Assembly: GCA_963921195.1 (NCBI GenBank)
Contig: OY992536.1
Span: 101,768,778-101,832,777, forward strand
Reading direction: 5' to 3'
DNA length: 64,000 nucleotides
From: Pegoplata infirma
Lineage: Eukaryota; Arthropoda; Insecta; Diptera; Anthomyiidae
Positions 12,601 to 23,711 of this stretch are shown here, one piece after another. The notes under the pieces were generated by a model. The model did no database searches, was not told the origin of the DNA, and worked only from the letters and a program-made list of their open reading frames with translations. The number at the start of each line of letters is the position of its first letter. The first letter of the stretch is position 1. The translations under genes and the position numbers were made by a program.

Positions 12601-12986
12601 CAATATTTTTTTTTTTTATAAAAATCATTCTATTCACACGCTTCAGAGTACAGTATTTTCAAATCATTGGCTGTCTATGTACTCCCTAATTGGTTCATTC
12701 GTGTTACGAATGTCGTTACACTAGTGTGTGTAGCTTTCTCTTGCACTGTGAGCATAGAATGAAAAACTCATTCGTGTTGAACGATAAGAATAGAATATTG
12801 TCCACATTCTAAATTTTTTAGAATGTCTCTAAACGCATTTTAACACCATCCGTGCACATGTCTGGTATTTAATATCAAATTAAATTCTTTGTTTATAAAA
12901 AATGGAATTTGTCTTTCATTTAATTAAATTTATTATTTATTTTGCTTTATTCAATATTTTTTTAAAGATAATACGCACTATTGATA
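12601..12986. other. Non-coding AT-rich sequence
   Basis: 12639-12840 shares CGCTTCAGAGTACAG and GAACGATAAGAAT with 10910-11060. No gene or complete element was recognised. Confidence 0.3.
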
Positions 12987-12994
12987 GTTTAAAA

Positions 12995-13239
12995 CACAGT
13001 ACAGACTAGTATGCAAACACTGATGCTAATTGCGTACTTTCCAATATGGTGGTATGGTTTTTAGTACAGAATGATCATCGCTGCCTAGTGTATGTGTGCC
13101 TGTACGTGTGAGCTTTTGTGCATGGATTTATGATGTTTGTTTACGTTTTGTATGAAACGTCAAAAGTTACACCGTGTGCTGTCACTAATACTTACACCCA
13201 TCAGATGCAACTCTGTGATACTACTGCTCATGTACTGTG
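12995..13239. mobile_element. 245-bp hAT-like MITE (CACAGTACA family), TSD GTTTAAAA
   Basis: It begins CACAGTACAGACTAGTATGC and ends CTCATGTACTGTG. It is flanked by perfect 8-bp repeats GTTTAAAA at 12987-12994 and 13240-13247. The 8-bp duplication and CA..TG ends fit hAT. A copy of identical length lies in reverse orientation at 34211-34455; others are at 23102, 24420, 44416 and 44550. Open frames across it are shadows of the repeat. Confidence 0.92.
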
Positions 13240-13247
13240 GTTTAAAA

Positions 13248-13563
13248 CCTTTTGTTTTTTCTTTTGTTGTTTTCTTTGTTGTTGTTCTCCTTTATGTTGC
13301 ATTGTTTTTATTAAACGTCAAAAGTTACATAATGTGCTGTCACTAATACTTATTCAAGCGAAATACGACTCTGTTACACTTCTATTTTTTTCTATGGATA
13401 CAACTCTGTATTTCTATTATTTGCATTTTCCAACACTGAAAAACACCGACACAAAGCCTGCCGTTTTGATGACGCCGCCAAGTATGTTCATGCCGCCGTC
13501 ATTGTTATTTGTAAACGCCGTCACTGTCCTTGTTAATCATACGACGACTAATTACCGTCGCTG
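13248..13563. repeat. MITE fragment plus GATGACGCCGCC module
   Basis: 13313-13370 is a partial copy of the CACAGTACA family (ACGTCAAAAGTTACA, GTGCTGTCACTAATACTTA). 13395-13563 (CTCTGTATTTCTATTATTTG to ATTACCGTCGCTG) is the module also seen at 15440-15615 and inverted at 10410-10600. The 163-codon frame over both is not a gene. Confidence 0.6.
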
Positions 13564-15106
13564 CACGCAAAAAAAAACTTGTGTCGGAGTGAGCAAAAAT
13601 CTGGCATAATTTTACCAAAAATATGCTAAAACTACAACCGACGAAGTAGTTTTCGTAATTTAGCCAAAACACTTATGTAAAAAATTTTGAAGAAAATGCT
13701 AATGCTATTTAAGTAAAAACTTGGTAAAATAAACCAAAAGAGATATGGTGAAATATTCCAAAATTATTAGAAAATATGACTAAAAATAATGCTAAAAATT
13801 ACCACATTTATGCTAAAATAAATTTTCAATAAATTTTTGTAAAAATTTGTATATTTGTTGAATTTAAAATTTTCACAGAATAAATCCATATTAATGTAAT
13901 AAATGTTGTGTAGGATTTAATTTACCACCGACCAACTGACCCTTTTTGTACAATTTTCTCGAGTGACTGCTGCCTACGCTTCTTCTTGAAGTAAAGGATC
14001 CGCTATAGCTTCACGGATTTATTTAAAAGCATCCTGTAAAAATAGAAAATTATTACAAAACATAAATTTTTAATTTAAAAAATTGGTAAACCCCATTGGC
14101 CTCTTGGTAAGGAGGAACACTTACTTTGTCATTCCATTTGTAACTCAAAACAGGTATGGACTCCCTTGGCTTTGGGTTTTTAGGTTTTAATTTTATAACT
14201 AAAGGCAGGATTGGTGTCCACGCTCTTTATTGTAGTGAAGGATTCGCCATAGCTTCAAAAATTTATTTAAGGTGTGTTTATATCATCCCACCGAGTCTTT
14301 GGATTTTAAGAAGGTAAAATATTACCAAAGTCTTAATACTGCCAAAAAATCATAAACAAAATCAAAAGACATTTTTAAAAACAGCTGTTTGTATGCAAAT
14401 CTAATAACACTCAGCCATTTTTTGAAATATTTCATAAAATCAAAAGTCTCATTGGACTGTCAACAAAATCATATTACACACGATTATTTGACAGGTCTAA
14501 ATACTCAGTGGTATGATATAAACACAGCTTTAGCAGTACCCTGTAAAAATAGAAAATTATTACCAAACACTAATTTTGACTAAAAATCTATTAAACCTTA
14601 TTGGTGTCTTCGGAATGCGGGTATACTCACTTTATCATTCCATTTGTTATTCATCGAAACATACGTCTGGGACTCCTTTGGTTTTTCTTAATGAATGGTG
14701 TTTTAAGTGATGAAAGCAAAATTAACTTTAACATTCTTTTATCTTACATTTATTTATCTTTTAGAAAACTAATTATTTATTTTTATTTATTAATTTATTT
14801 TTATTTTATTTATCAATTTCCGTTTTACGTTTTTATAACACAAAAAATAAACAAACAACGCACACAAAAAAAATGAAAATGGCGGTCTGTATTTGTTTTT
14901 TTGTTGTTTTCTTTCGATAAATTTTTGTGCAGGTAATTTGCGTTATTGTGCAAGCTACTTGGTTATTTTACATAAAAAATGAATTATGTTACTTTAACAT
15001 CGACAAGCATAATATTAGCAAAAATTTGGTAAAAATTTTTTTTTGGTATGAAAAAAGTTTTACCAAGTAGGATTGCTCAATCTTACACAGATTTTTTTTT
15101 TGCGTG
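13564..15106. mobile_element. CACGCAAAAAAA element, 2-bp target duplication (TG)
   Basis: The ends are CACGCAAAAAAA and TTTTTTTGCGTG. The empty-site form CGTCGCTG..TTTTGACGCAGTC is seen inverted at 10408-10440, which places the insertion precisely and leaves TG on both sides. Sister copies at 30383 and 46590 are flanked by TA, so a Tc1/mariner-like 2-bp target is likely. It lacks a transposase. It contains a 260-bp MITE at 14270-14529 that its sisters lack. Confidence 0.85.
14270..14529. mobile_element. 260-bp Tourist-like MITE, TSD TTA
   Basis: It begins AGGTGTGTTTATATCATCCC and ends TATGATATAAACACAGCT, with TTA at 14267-14269 and 14530-14532. The empty site (AAATTTATTTAGCAGTACC) is present at 47250 and, one T shorter, at 31080. 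A second copy of the same length is inverted at 23402-23661. A 3-bp TWA duplication fits PIF/Harbinger. Confidence 0.92.
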
Positions 15107-15655
15107 TGTCTTTTGACGCAGTCACACACATTTATTACAAACTTGTTGTTATAAATGCCAATCCTAATCTTCTCAAATGTAAAAAATGCCAATGTAAACG
15201 GTACAGATTGCAAAGTAGATTAAAATCGCAATTTACTAGATTAGAAATCCAATGTAAACGCACTATAAAATGGTTGTTAGAGTCTAAATTACTGGATTGA
15301 AAAAAATAAATTTGTATGGGCAATCTAATAGATTGAAACTAGATTGGAGCCACAATCTACTTTAAGCTAGATTAGAAAACCACTGTAAACGCACTATTAG
15401 ATTGCCCATACAAATTTATTTTTTTCAATCTAGTAGTTTAGACTCTAGATACAACTCTGTATTTCTATTATTTGCATTTTCCAACACTAAAAAACACCGA
15501 CACAAAGCCTGCCGTTTTGATGACGCCGCCAAGTATGTTTATGCCGCCGTCATTGTTATTTGTTAACGCCGTCACTGTCCTTGTTAATCATACGACGACT
15601 AATTACCGTCGCTGATTTTACATTTATTACCATCTTGTTGTTATAAATGCCAATC
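15107..15655. repeat. Repeat family with AGTGCGTTTACATTGG, inverted copies
   Basis: 15150-15270 (CCAATCCTAATCTTCTCAAA to CCAATGTAAACGCACTATAA) is inverted relative to 10268-10380. 15330-15440 and the 15440-15615 module repeat other parts of the family at 10200-10795. The family is apparently mosaic and rearranged. Confidence 0.55.
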
Positions 15656-16443
15656 TTATATGGTGTTTCTGTTAAACGGACGAAACAATACACGAACGAA
15701 CGCTACCCGTACGAATTCGTAGTGATATCAGTTTCCATAACATTTTCGTTTGATTACGTTATTTTTTTTTCGTTTGTTACGTTTGTCTTGACCATTTGTC
15801 AAATTACAGTATTGCCAGAAAGTTTTTTTTTAGTTTTTGTTTATTTTTTTCATACAAAAATTATCTAAACTAAACGAAGTGGCAACATCAACACATCAGC
15901 TAAAGAAAACAGCTGATCAAATTTCATGTTTATAAAAAAAAACACAATTATAATCAAATCAGAGTTTTTTTTTATTTATTATAGCTAAAAAGTTAACACA
16001 ATTTAAATAAAAACAAATGAAAACAATAATTTGTATGATGACCGGTGGCTTTTAAATTGTTAATATAAATTGGTCAAATCCGTCTTTTTTTCACTAATTT
16101 GTTTTAATACACATTTTTTTCAAAGCATTTAGTTATAAAACATTCACATTTTTTAATTTTATAAATTAAAATTACTTATTTTTGTTATAAATTCACATTT
16201 TTCACTTATTTTGTTAAATATTTCACAAAAAACTCCTTAACGAATGGTATTTTTCATTCGTGTGGTTTTGGCGTTTTTGACATTTCAATTCGTGTTGTAG
16301 AAACAGAAAAATATGAAGAAAAATGACAACTCTTACGTTTTCGTTCGACTAAAATGACATCCGCAATACAGAACCTCAAATTGATTTTCTTATGTCATTT
16401 GGACGAACGAAAATGAAAATTCGTAATAGAGAAACTGGACATT
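15656..16443. mobile_element. About 780-bp insertion inside a repeat copy
   Basis: Repeat sequence runs to TTATAAATGCCAATC and resumes at TAATCTTCTCAAATG, exactly as uninterrupted at 15150-15180. The insert has weak inverted ends (GGTGTTTCTGTTAAACGGAC against CCAGTTTCTCTATTACGAA) and GAACGAAAAT-type motifs. No coding frame; the precise target duplication was not resolved. Confidence 0.6.
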
Positions 16444-16849
16444 AATCTTCTCAAATGTAAAAAATGCCAATGTAAACGGTACATATTGCAAAGTAGATTA
16501 AAATCGCAATTTACTAAATTAGAAATCCAATGTAAACGCACTATAAATAAGGAAATCGTTCAAAAATTAAAATAATTCTTCCAAAATCTGGCTACAGCCG
16601 GCTAAGAGCCGCCGCCGATCGATTTTTTGCTTAACCGCCGCCGCCGACATTTTCATGTCGGCTTCGTTCTCTGTTCTCGACCCCTTTACAACACTGGAAA
16701 TTTTCGTTAAAATTCCAATTTCACTTTACAACACTTGAATGTATTCTTAACCAAAACAAAACGCAGGTACCACGTCTATAAAAATTATTTGTTTGGCCCA
16801 GCTTTGGGATAATTTTGAGATTTTTTTTGTGATTTCTTTAATTCTGCAT
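16444..16849. repeat. Repeat tail and a GCCGCC-rich fragment
   Basis: 16444-16547 is the end of the AGTGCGTTTACATTGG family. 16595-16680 holds GCCGGCTAAGAGCCGCCG and GGCTTCGTTCTCTGTTC, matching 8800-8885 on the opposite strand. The remainder shows nothing recognisable. Confidence 0.45.
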
Positions 16850-17039
16850 CAGTAAATCAAGCCGACCCAAAATTTTCGGCGGCGGCGGCGTGACAATTTT
16901 CAGTCGGCGGCGGCGGCTTTTCTAAGACTGAATCGGCGGCTGCCGCTTTTTTTTAACCGAATCGGCGGCTGCCGCTTTTTTTTACCCGAATCGGCGGCGG
17001 CCGCTTATGTAAAACTGAATCGGCGGCTGCAACATTTAC

Positions 17040-18870
17040 ACGGAAGAACAAAATTTAAGAAATTTGATGCATATAGAATGCCGTACATGATTTCTAGTAG
17101 ATTTTGGTATGCTGATTCCGAATCTGTGCTCCAAACGTCAAAGTTAGCTTTAGTTTTTGAGATATTCGCAAATTATGTTTTTTGATAAATTTAGGTTATT
17201 TAATTTTTTTTTGCAAATTAGCATTAAGTTGGAGACCGTTACAATTTTTGTTAAATTGTGTTTAATCTACAGACCATACTCTATCATTGAGGCCTAATTT
17301 CAAAATGGTAAGTTCCACGATACTCATTTGACATGCATTGGAATGTAAAAATTGTATTTTTTTTTTAAAATCGCAAAAATTTGCACTTCTAATAAGAGAT
17401 TGTTTAAACGTTGGACGTGGACCTTTAGTTAACATCCTATATTAGTTATTTCAGGAGAAGAATTGGTAACTTAAAGTTTCCTTTTTTTAATGCAAACGAA
17501 AGTTGAAAAATGTGGACAAAAATTTAAAATTTTGTGAAATGGGTTTTCATCAAAATACACGTAGGAAAACAAAAATGTGTATGGCTTGCGACCCAAGCTT
17601 TCAAAGAGTTTTAAGGACGTAGATTACGAATAAGGACACCAAATTTATAAATTAGCCTTAGTTTTTGAGATAATTGCATTTCTTTTTTTTTATCTGCTTT
17701 TTTAATATTTTGTTATGAATTCTTGTTAAGAACTGCTAATGTTCCTATTTAGCAAATTATAAACCTTTTTAACATACACTGATTTTTTTTTTTACTATTT
17801 TAAAAGCATGTTGACCTTAATTTAAGATAAGTCGGGTATGCAAGGTCTTCAAAGAAAATAAAAAAAAAAAAACATTTGTTAAAAAATTTTTTCTGCAAAA
17901 ATTACGCACTACCTATTCAGTATCACTTATTTATACAAAAGACCACAATTAACAACAGAAAACAGTAGATTTGATACTAGTTTATACTTAACAGATAAAG
18001 ACATAAAACAAAACTTATATAATAAAAAATATTGGTGGCTCACCAAATAAGTTTTTTTTCTGTATTTTTAACTTAGGACCATATCTTTTATTACTTAAAT
18101 ATTATAGTGAGATTTTTTCCAACTTTTTTCTCGCATTAAATATTATATTAATTAATACATAAAACTGTAAAACTAATAATTAATATTACCAAAAATTATA
18201 TTTATACTCTAATACTGGCTGTACTCGAGTGCCCTTTTTAAGGGACAGTGTATTATACAATATATTTATACGTACTATTGTTTATTTATAGTGGCCGTAT
18301 TCATTTAAACTCGTATACACCAAGTATACCGTATAAACTTACCAAACTTATTTTTTATAAATGGAGTTTGACATAAATTGTATAAATTTATCAGACTTAC
18401 ATATTATACGAGGTGTTTATACGGTTAAATGAATACCATTAGTTTAATTATATACAAATTTTGATTAAATAAACATTAAAAAAAAAAAAAACAAAAGACC
18501 AATGAGTTTTCTACAAAAGACCGCTAAGATTTTAAAAATCAGACGACTAGTTCCTAAGATATTAACAAAAATGCAAAAAAGGGAAAATTTTCAAAAAAAT
18601 TCGCAATATTTTTTTTTTTTTGCATTACACAAATTTCGTTACATGCTAATTATAATACCCAAGGTCCGTACTTAAAAATAATATAAAGTGAGAGTAACAT
18701 TTTAAAAGAGTTCGCAAGTTATTAAAAAAAATGTTGAAAAAAGTGGATTTCTCCATAAAAATAAATTTGCAAATATCTCAAAAACAAAAGCTAACTTTAA
18801 AATTTGGTGTGCAGATTCGTAAACTATTAGAAAAGTTGGGTCGCAAGTCTGAGCATTTTTTGTGTTCCTC
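17040..18870. repeat. Diverged inverted repeats inside the hAT-like element
   Basis: 17090-17230 (AAGTTAGCTTTAGTTTTTGA) pairs with 18715-18860 in inverted orientation. A direct relative (TAGCCTTAGTTTTTGAGATA, GCGACCCAAGCTTTCAAAG) lies at 17585-17690. AT-rich, no coding frame. The interior of the host element appears to be an old foldback. Confidence 0.5.
18295..18441. mobile_element. Palindromic MITE with GTATTCATTTAA ends
   Basis: CGTATTCATTTAAACTCGTA at the left pairs with GTTAAATGAATACC at the right, and CCGTATAAAC pairs with GTTTATACGG, making a near-complete hairpin of about 147 bp. The target duplication is unclear. Confidence 0.6.
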
Positions 18871-18879
18871 CGTTTTATA

Positions 18880-19176
18880 AGGCGCGTTTAGACGGGAGAG
18901 AAACCCCCTAGATTTAAAGTAAAACACAACTCTGTGGTAATATACTTTTGACTTTGTGTCAAATCTCATTTCTTTAATACTTGTTTTTGCTTACCATTTT
19001 CATAATATTATTATTTGTTTTCGCACATTTAGTCAATAATTTGTAGATTGGAAACCGAATTAAAGTAAATAAAAAATATATAATAAAATTTTGTTTGACA
19101 TTCCAATTTTAAAAGTTACCACAGAGTTGCTTTTTTCTCTAAATCTAGGGGAATTCTCTCTCGTCTAATCACGCCT
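18880..19176. mobile_element. 297-bp MITE with AGGCGYG ends
   Basis: About 65-bp terminal inverted repeats: GTTTAGACGGGAGAGAA, CCCTAGATTTA and CAACTCTGTGGTAA on the left have matching inverted copies at 19108-19176. ATA stands on both sides and may be a 3-bp duplication. Confidence 0.65.
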
Positions 19177-20144
19177 ATAGAACTTAATCGGCGGCTGCTA
19201 ATTTGCAGACTGTTTGTACTTGGTTTTAATAAAACACTTGATAAACATATTAAATTATGTTTTTTATTAAATAAATTGCTTAAAACTAAACAAAGATATG
19301 TATTCACATTTAAGAATAAAACAAGTCTTATAATATGCTATTTGGATACCACAGAACAAAAAAGATTTCTTATTTTATATGTATTTAAAAATTATTGAGA
19401 TCTACCCATATTCTTAAAATTAAGTTTTACTTATTTAAAACAATAAAAATTTTATTAAAAAAGTTTAAATTTATTAAACAAATTTGGATACTAAAATGTT
19501 AAATTTTGAATACTAAAATGTTAAAGCTGACATGATATTTACATGCATATTTCCCAAAATCCAGTAAAATTCGGATTCCAAATGTAATTTTGTATGGAAA
19601 ATGTTATATAAATTTTGAGGTATATGTAAAAGCTAAATTTTAATCTTAAATGCTATTTCTCATTCAAAATGATATTTGAAATTTAAATTTTGTAAATTCT
19701 ATTTATAAACGACCTGTCTCAAGAGTTCTATAAATGTTTCTTTATCAAAACTCATGAAAATTCTACTTCAACTGAGGAGAAAAACATTTAAATCAAAAGT
19801 TATAGTTATACATAAAAGAAAAACATAAAATTAAAATCGACTTTTAATTTTATTTCCATACAAATTGTTTTTGTTTTTAAAATCGACTTTCAAAAATGTA
19901 TAGAAAATTTGAAATTTAAAATAAAACTTTTGTTAAAATAGACTTTTTATTTTTCTTTGGTACGGGCCATAGATTTATTACTTTTATTTATTTTATTACA
20001 GTTCATCGTTCTTTTGAGCGAACTGTTAAACATAGTTCGCTCAATAATGTTCAAAGTGAACTAGTGATCTAGAAGAACGAACTAGGTCTTTTTGATGCAC
20101 TGAACTAAAATGTTCGCTCACTGAAATAAACGAGTAATCACAAT

Positions 20145-21695
20145 TAGGGTGTTCAGTCGATTAATTCTTGTTCGATTAATCGAACAATTTTAGACGAATA
20201 ATTGTTCGATTAATTTAAAATTGCTAATTTCGATTAAAGGATTAATCGAAGAATTTATGCCGATTAATCGAATAATAATAATATATGTTTTTTCTAGAAA
20301 TATGTATAATTTTTTAAAATTTTTAAGTCCAATAAACAAACCAAATGTATGTTACCGTTGGAATTAAAAAAACACAGCCATGTTTACTTGAGTGGTCGTT
20401 ATTATACCCTCCAACCACAGTATGGGGGTATACTCACTTTGTCATTCCGTGTGTAACGCATTGAAATATCGGTCTAGGACCCTATAAAGTATATATATTA
20501 TTGATCAGTGATCGATTCTAAGACATTCTAGCGATGTCCGTCCGTCCGTCTGTCCGTCTGTCCGTCTGTAGAGGACACGATACAGTCAAAAATAAAAGAG
20601 CTAGACTTCCGAAGTTTGGCACGAATATGTCTTATTTTCCTAGGCAGGTTAAGTTCGGAAATGGGCAAAATCGGGCAAAGGGGAAAAAAGTTCCCCCTTA
20701 GAGAACTAAACCAACCCATGAAAAATACCACTTTTTTACATGATTTTTTGTGTTTTTGTTTAACAAATGCAACATTTTTATGCTACAGGAAGTTTAAAGT
20801 CCTGCATTCGGACCCAGAGAATTAGATAATGCCGTTTTTCGGTCCGCCCCCCCTTTTATGGGCGTGGAATAATTTTTTTTAAAATAATGATAAACTTGTA
20901 TTTCTTTAGTGCATAAAGCATAAGAATGAATTTTTTAACACATATTCGAGAGGAAATTTGCCCCCCCCCCAATTACCACTTTCGACCCCCCCAAAAAAAA
21001 AAGAAAACGTCCCTGCATTTTTTTTTTTTTGCATGTTGGAGGGTATAAAAGATTCGGCACGGCCGAATTTAACACTCTTACTTGTTTTAAATTTGTTTTC
21101 TGATTTTCGCTGCTCCTGAAGCTTGGATTTGTTAAACGAAATAAATAAGTACCTGATAAAATTTTGGGCCAAAGCGGTAAACGGTCATACAGTTAAAATC
21201 GGGCAAAGTTTCGAGTTTTCGGCAAAAATAGACTAATTTAAAAAAAATAAATAAAATTAAAAATTTAAGATTTCCCAAATGAAGTCAGATAATAAATATG
21301 TTTTTTTTTTGTGATATCGGTAATCCAATAAATTTATCAAAAAATTGTTTTTGAATTCTACACAAATCTCTAAAATGATTTTTTTTTTAATTTTTTTTAA
21401 CAAATTAGCAGAAAACTTAAATTTTGATACATGTTGAAATGATTTTAGTTTTGTTTTTTTGTTGTTAATAAAATGTTTAAATACTTGTAATTAATGTTGT
21501 TTATTTACTCAAGCACCAATTTTTTCTAAAATTGTCGAAAAAATCTTGTAATTTAGAAAATTTCTGAATTTGTAATTATTCGATTAATCGAACAATTTCA
21601 AAATTTTTTTTGTTTAATCGAATAATTTAAAAATGGCAAATATCGATTAATCGTTTAATCGAACAATTAAAAAACCCGATTAATTGAACACCCTA
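20145..21695. mobile_element. 1.55-kb hAT-like element, TSD ATCACAAT
   Basis: It starts TAGGGTGTTCA and ends TGAACACCCTA, flanked by perfect 8-bp ATCACAAT (20137-20144, 21696-21703). Subterminal regions are dense in CGATTAATCGAA motifs in both orientations (20158-20275, 21575-21690). TAGGG ends plus 8-bp duplication are classic hAT. Non-autonomous; a mini-me-like repeat sits inside. It is itself inside the 16850-21920 element. Confidence 0.93.
20398..21095. repeat. Mini-me-like repeat
   Basis: It runs from ATACCCTCCAACCACAGTAT to AACACTCTTACTTGTTTT. It has TATATATTATTGATCAG (TA tract) and a GTCCGTCCGTCTGTCC tract at 20537-20570, the two proto-microsatellites that mark mini-me elements. Relatives are at 901-2635. 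The short frames inside are not genes. Confidence 0.7.
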
Positions 21696-22109
21696 ATCAC
21701 AATTCTAAAAAATAGTAATATTTTCTATACGTATTTACTAAATTTTCAAAAAACATAGTTGGTTTTTTTATTTACCAAAAAGTAATCTCCGGCGGCTTGA
21801 ATTTTAGCCGGCTCATATTTTAAGCCGATTTGAGTCGACTGAAACGGCGGCGGCTCAAAATTCAAAAAATTTTCGGCGGCGGCGCGCCGCCGATTTTGAG
21901 CCGGTCGGCTTGATTCACTGTTCTGCATCTAAGAAATAATTTTAATTTATTAAAAAATATTTTTATTTTTAAAATATTCTTTAAATTAACGGACAACAAA
22001 ATGCACCAAGAATTTGTGTTTGTGTGCAAATCAAAAAAAAAAGAGAGTCCAAAGAGAGAAAACATACTTTGTTAAATTCTCACGAAGTAGCGTTGTAAAT
22101 GCATTAAAG

Positions 22110-22602
22110 CAGTGATGCCAACTTTTTACAGGCAAAACGCGCAAAACAGTGACTCAAAAAGCGCTAAAAAGCGCTAAATTTGAGTAAAGTAAAAAGCGCC
22201 AAAAACCGCTAAAAATTATTTCGAATTTAATGGTTTTAATATAAATTTTTCTAAAATCATCAGGTCAATTCACAGAATAAGTTTAAAAAATTGCTAAACA
22301 TAATTTTTAAACTAAATTTTTTCTGTTTTTATTATAAAAAACATTTTTTTTTTAATTTGTTCTACAACAATTACGTGAAAAATATGGATTTTAGACTGTT
22401 ATTAGGACGTTTCTGTTGTAAAATGTGCATTTTTTCTCAAAGTGATTAGTTGTAGAAAGAAAGCGCTAAGGCGCTAAATGAAAAAGTGAAAACGCGCCAG
22501 TTTAGCGCCTTTTTTAAAAACGCGCTTGATTTAAAAAATGCGCTTTTTGGGTGGTCAGAAAGCGCTAAATCTAGCGCGAAACGCGCTAAATTGGCATCGC
22601 TG
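22110..22602. mobile_element. 493-bp hAT-like MITE, TSD CATTAAAG
   Basis: Ends CAGTGATGCCAAC and TTGGCATCGCTG are flanked by perfect 8-bp CATTAAAG (22102-22109, 22603-22610). The interior is built of AAGCGCTAAA-type palindromic motifs. Ends and motif use resemble the CACTGTTGCCAA elements at 44734, 47954 and 48035. Confidence 0.92.
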
Positions 22603-22608
22603 CATTAA

Positions 22609-22778
22609 AGGCTGAGTTAGGCACCCGTAACCTTAAACTAGCGTAGCGTAGAGAGTTTTTCGTTATATGAGAACAAATGAGAGCAGTTATTCTTCTTTGC
22701 AGACGTCTACGTGATTTTCTATTTGATTTTGATCGCTACGCTACGCTAGTTTACGGTTACGGGTGCCTAACTCAGCCT
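22609..22778. mobile_element. 170-bp palindromic MITE, TSD TAA
   Basis: Long terminal inverted repeats start AGGCTGAGTTAGGCACCCGT and are flanked by TAA on both sides, fitting a Tourist-like element. A diverged copy is at 11980-12131. The hAT-like element at 22110 duplicated its left boundary, so this one was there first. Confidence 0.88.
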
Positions 22779-22783
22779 TAAGT

Positions 22784-23083
22784 CACAGACTAAATACAGA
22801 CTCGACAGTAGAGTTTTATAAGAAAAAAATGGGGAAAATTAAGCGATTTTAGGAGAAAACACAGCGGTTTTTAGTCCGTTTTACGCCAACATGGCAACAC
22901 TTTCTACGACTTAGGAGTGAGTGAAACAACAAAACCCGATCTGGCATCCATTTTTCTAATGGCGCGTTATATCAGTCTTCTCTTTCTAACCTAATTCGTA
23001 GAATAATTTGAAAATATTAACCATATGGTTAAAGAATACTTTTTTGACAGCTGTCACTTATGTCGAGTCTGTATTAGTCTGTG
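22784..23083. mobile_element. 300-bp MITE (CACAGACTAAATACAGACTC family), 7-bp TSD CTTAAGT
   Basis: Ends CACAGACTAAATACAGACTC and GAGTCTGTATTAGTCTGTG are flanked by CTTAAGT on both sides (22777-22783, 23084-23090). It carries the uninterrupted ACCATATGGTTAA that serves as empty site for the TA insertion at 30383. Other copies are at 24652, 29653 and 46250, each with a different perfect 7-bp duplication. Confidence 0.93.
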
Positions 23084-23101
23084 CTTAAGTATTTGGCACA
23101 G

Positions 23102-23711
23102 TACATACTAGTATGCAAACACTGGTGCTAATTGCGTACTTTTCAATATGGTGGTACGGTTTTTAGTACAGAATGATCATCGCTGTCTAGTATATGTGTG
23201 CCTGTACCACAGACCATATAGACATGCAACACGAGTGCTTATTTTGGTACTTTCAATATGGTCGCATACAAAATACTACTAAATTAACTTCTCTGTCTAG
23301 AATACGTGTGCCTGTACGTGTGAGCTTTTACATCTGTATTTTCGTTGTTTGTTTATGTTTTGTATGAAACGTCAAAAGTTACATGCGCGTGCTGCCACTA
23401 AAGCTGTGTTTATATCATACCACTGAGTATTAAGACCTGTCAAAAAATCGTGTGTAATATGATTTTGTTGACAGTCCAATAAGACTTTTGATTTTATGAA
23501 ATATTTCAAAAAATGGCTGTGTGTTATTAGATTTGCATACAAACAGCTGTTTTTAAAAATGTCTTTTGATTTTGTGTATGATTTTTTGGCAGTATTAAGA
23601 CTTTGGTAATATTTTACTTTCTTAAAATCTAAAGACTCGGTGGGATGATATAAACACACCTTAATACATACACATGTGAGAAACTCTTTCGTTTCACCCC
23701 TATGGCCTGTA
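23102..23711. mobile_element. Rearranged CACAGTACA-family copies, one interrupted by a MITE
   Basis: 23098-23210 begins GCACAGTACATACTAGTATG and follows the family to GTGCCTGTAC. A diverged second copy starts near 23214 and reaches GCGTGCTGCCACTA, where the 260-bp MITE at 23402 is inserted. The right flank is then lost. Confidence 0.65.
23402..23661. mobile_element. 260-bp Tourist-like MITE, TSD TAA, inverted copy
   Basis: It begins AGCTGTGTTTATATCATACC and ends GATATAAACACACCT with TAA at 23399-23401 and 23662-23664. It has the same length as the copy at 14270-14529 in reverse orientation. The 95-codon minus-strand frame over it is not a gene. Confidence 0.9.

Larger units (their letters stand above)
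16850..21920. mobile_element. 5.07-kb hAT-like element with CGGCGG subterminal blocks, TSD TTCTGCAT
   Basis: The left end CAGTAAATCAAGCCGACC and right end GGTCGGCTTGATTCACTG (inverted: CAGTGAATCAAGCCGACC) are flanked by perfect 8-bp copies of TTCTGCAT (16842-16849, 21921-21928). Next to each end lie unusually GC-rich CGGCGGC tracts (16870-17035, 21790-21905) in an otherwise AT-rich element. The interior is non-coding and hosts further elements at 18295, 18880, 20145 and 20398. Confidence 0.88.

Noticed and set aside
13118..13609. 163-codon plus frame
   Set aside because: It runs across the 8-bp-TSD MITE, a MITE fragment and the start of another element, each of which exists elsewhere without this frame context.
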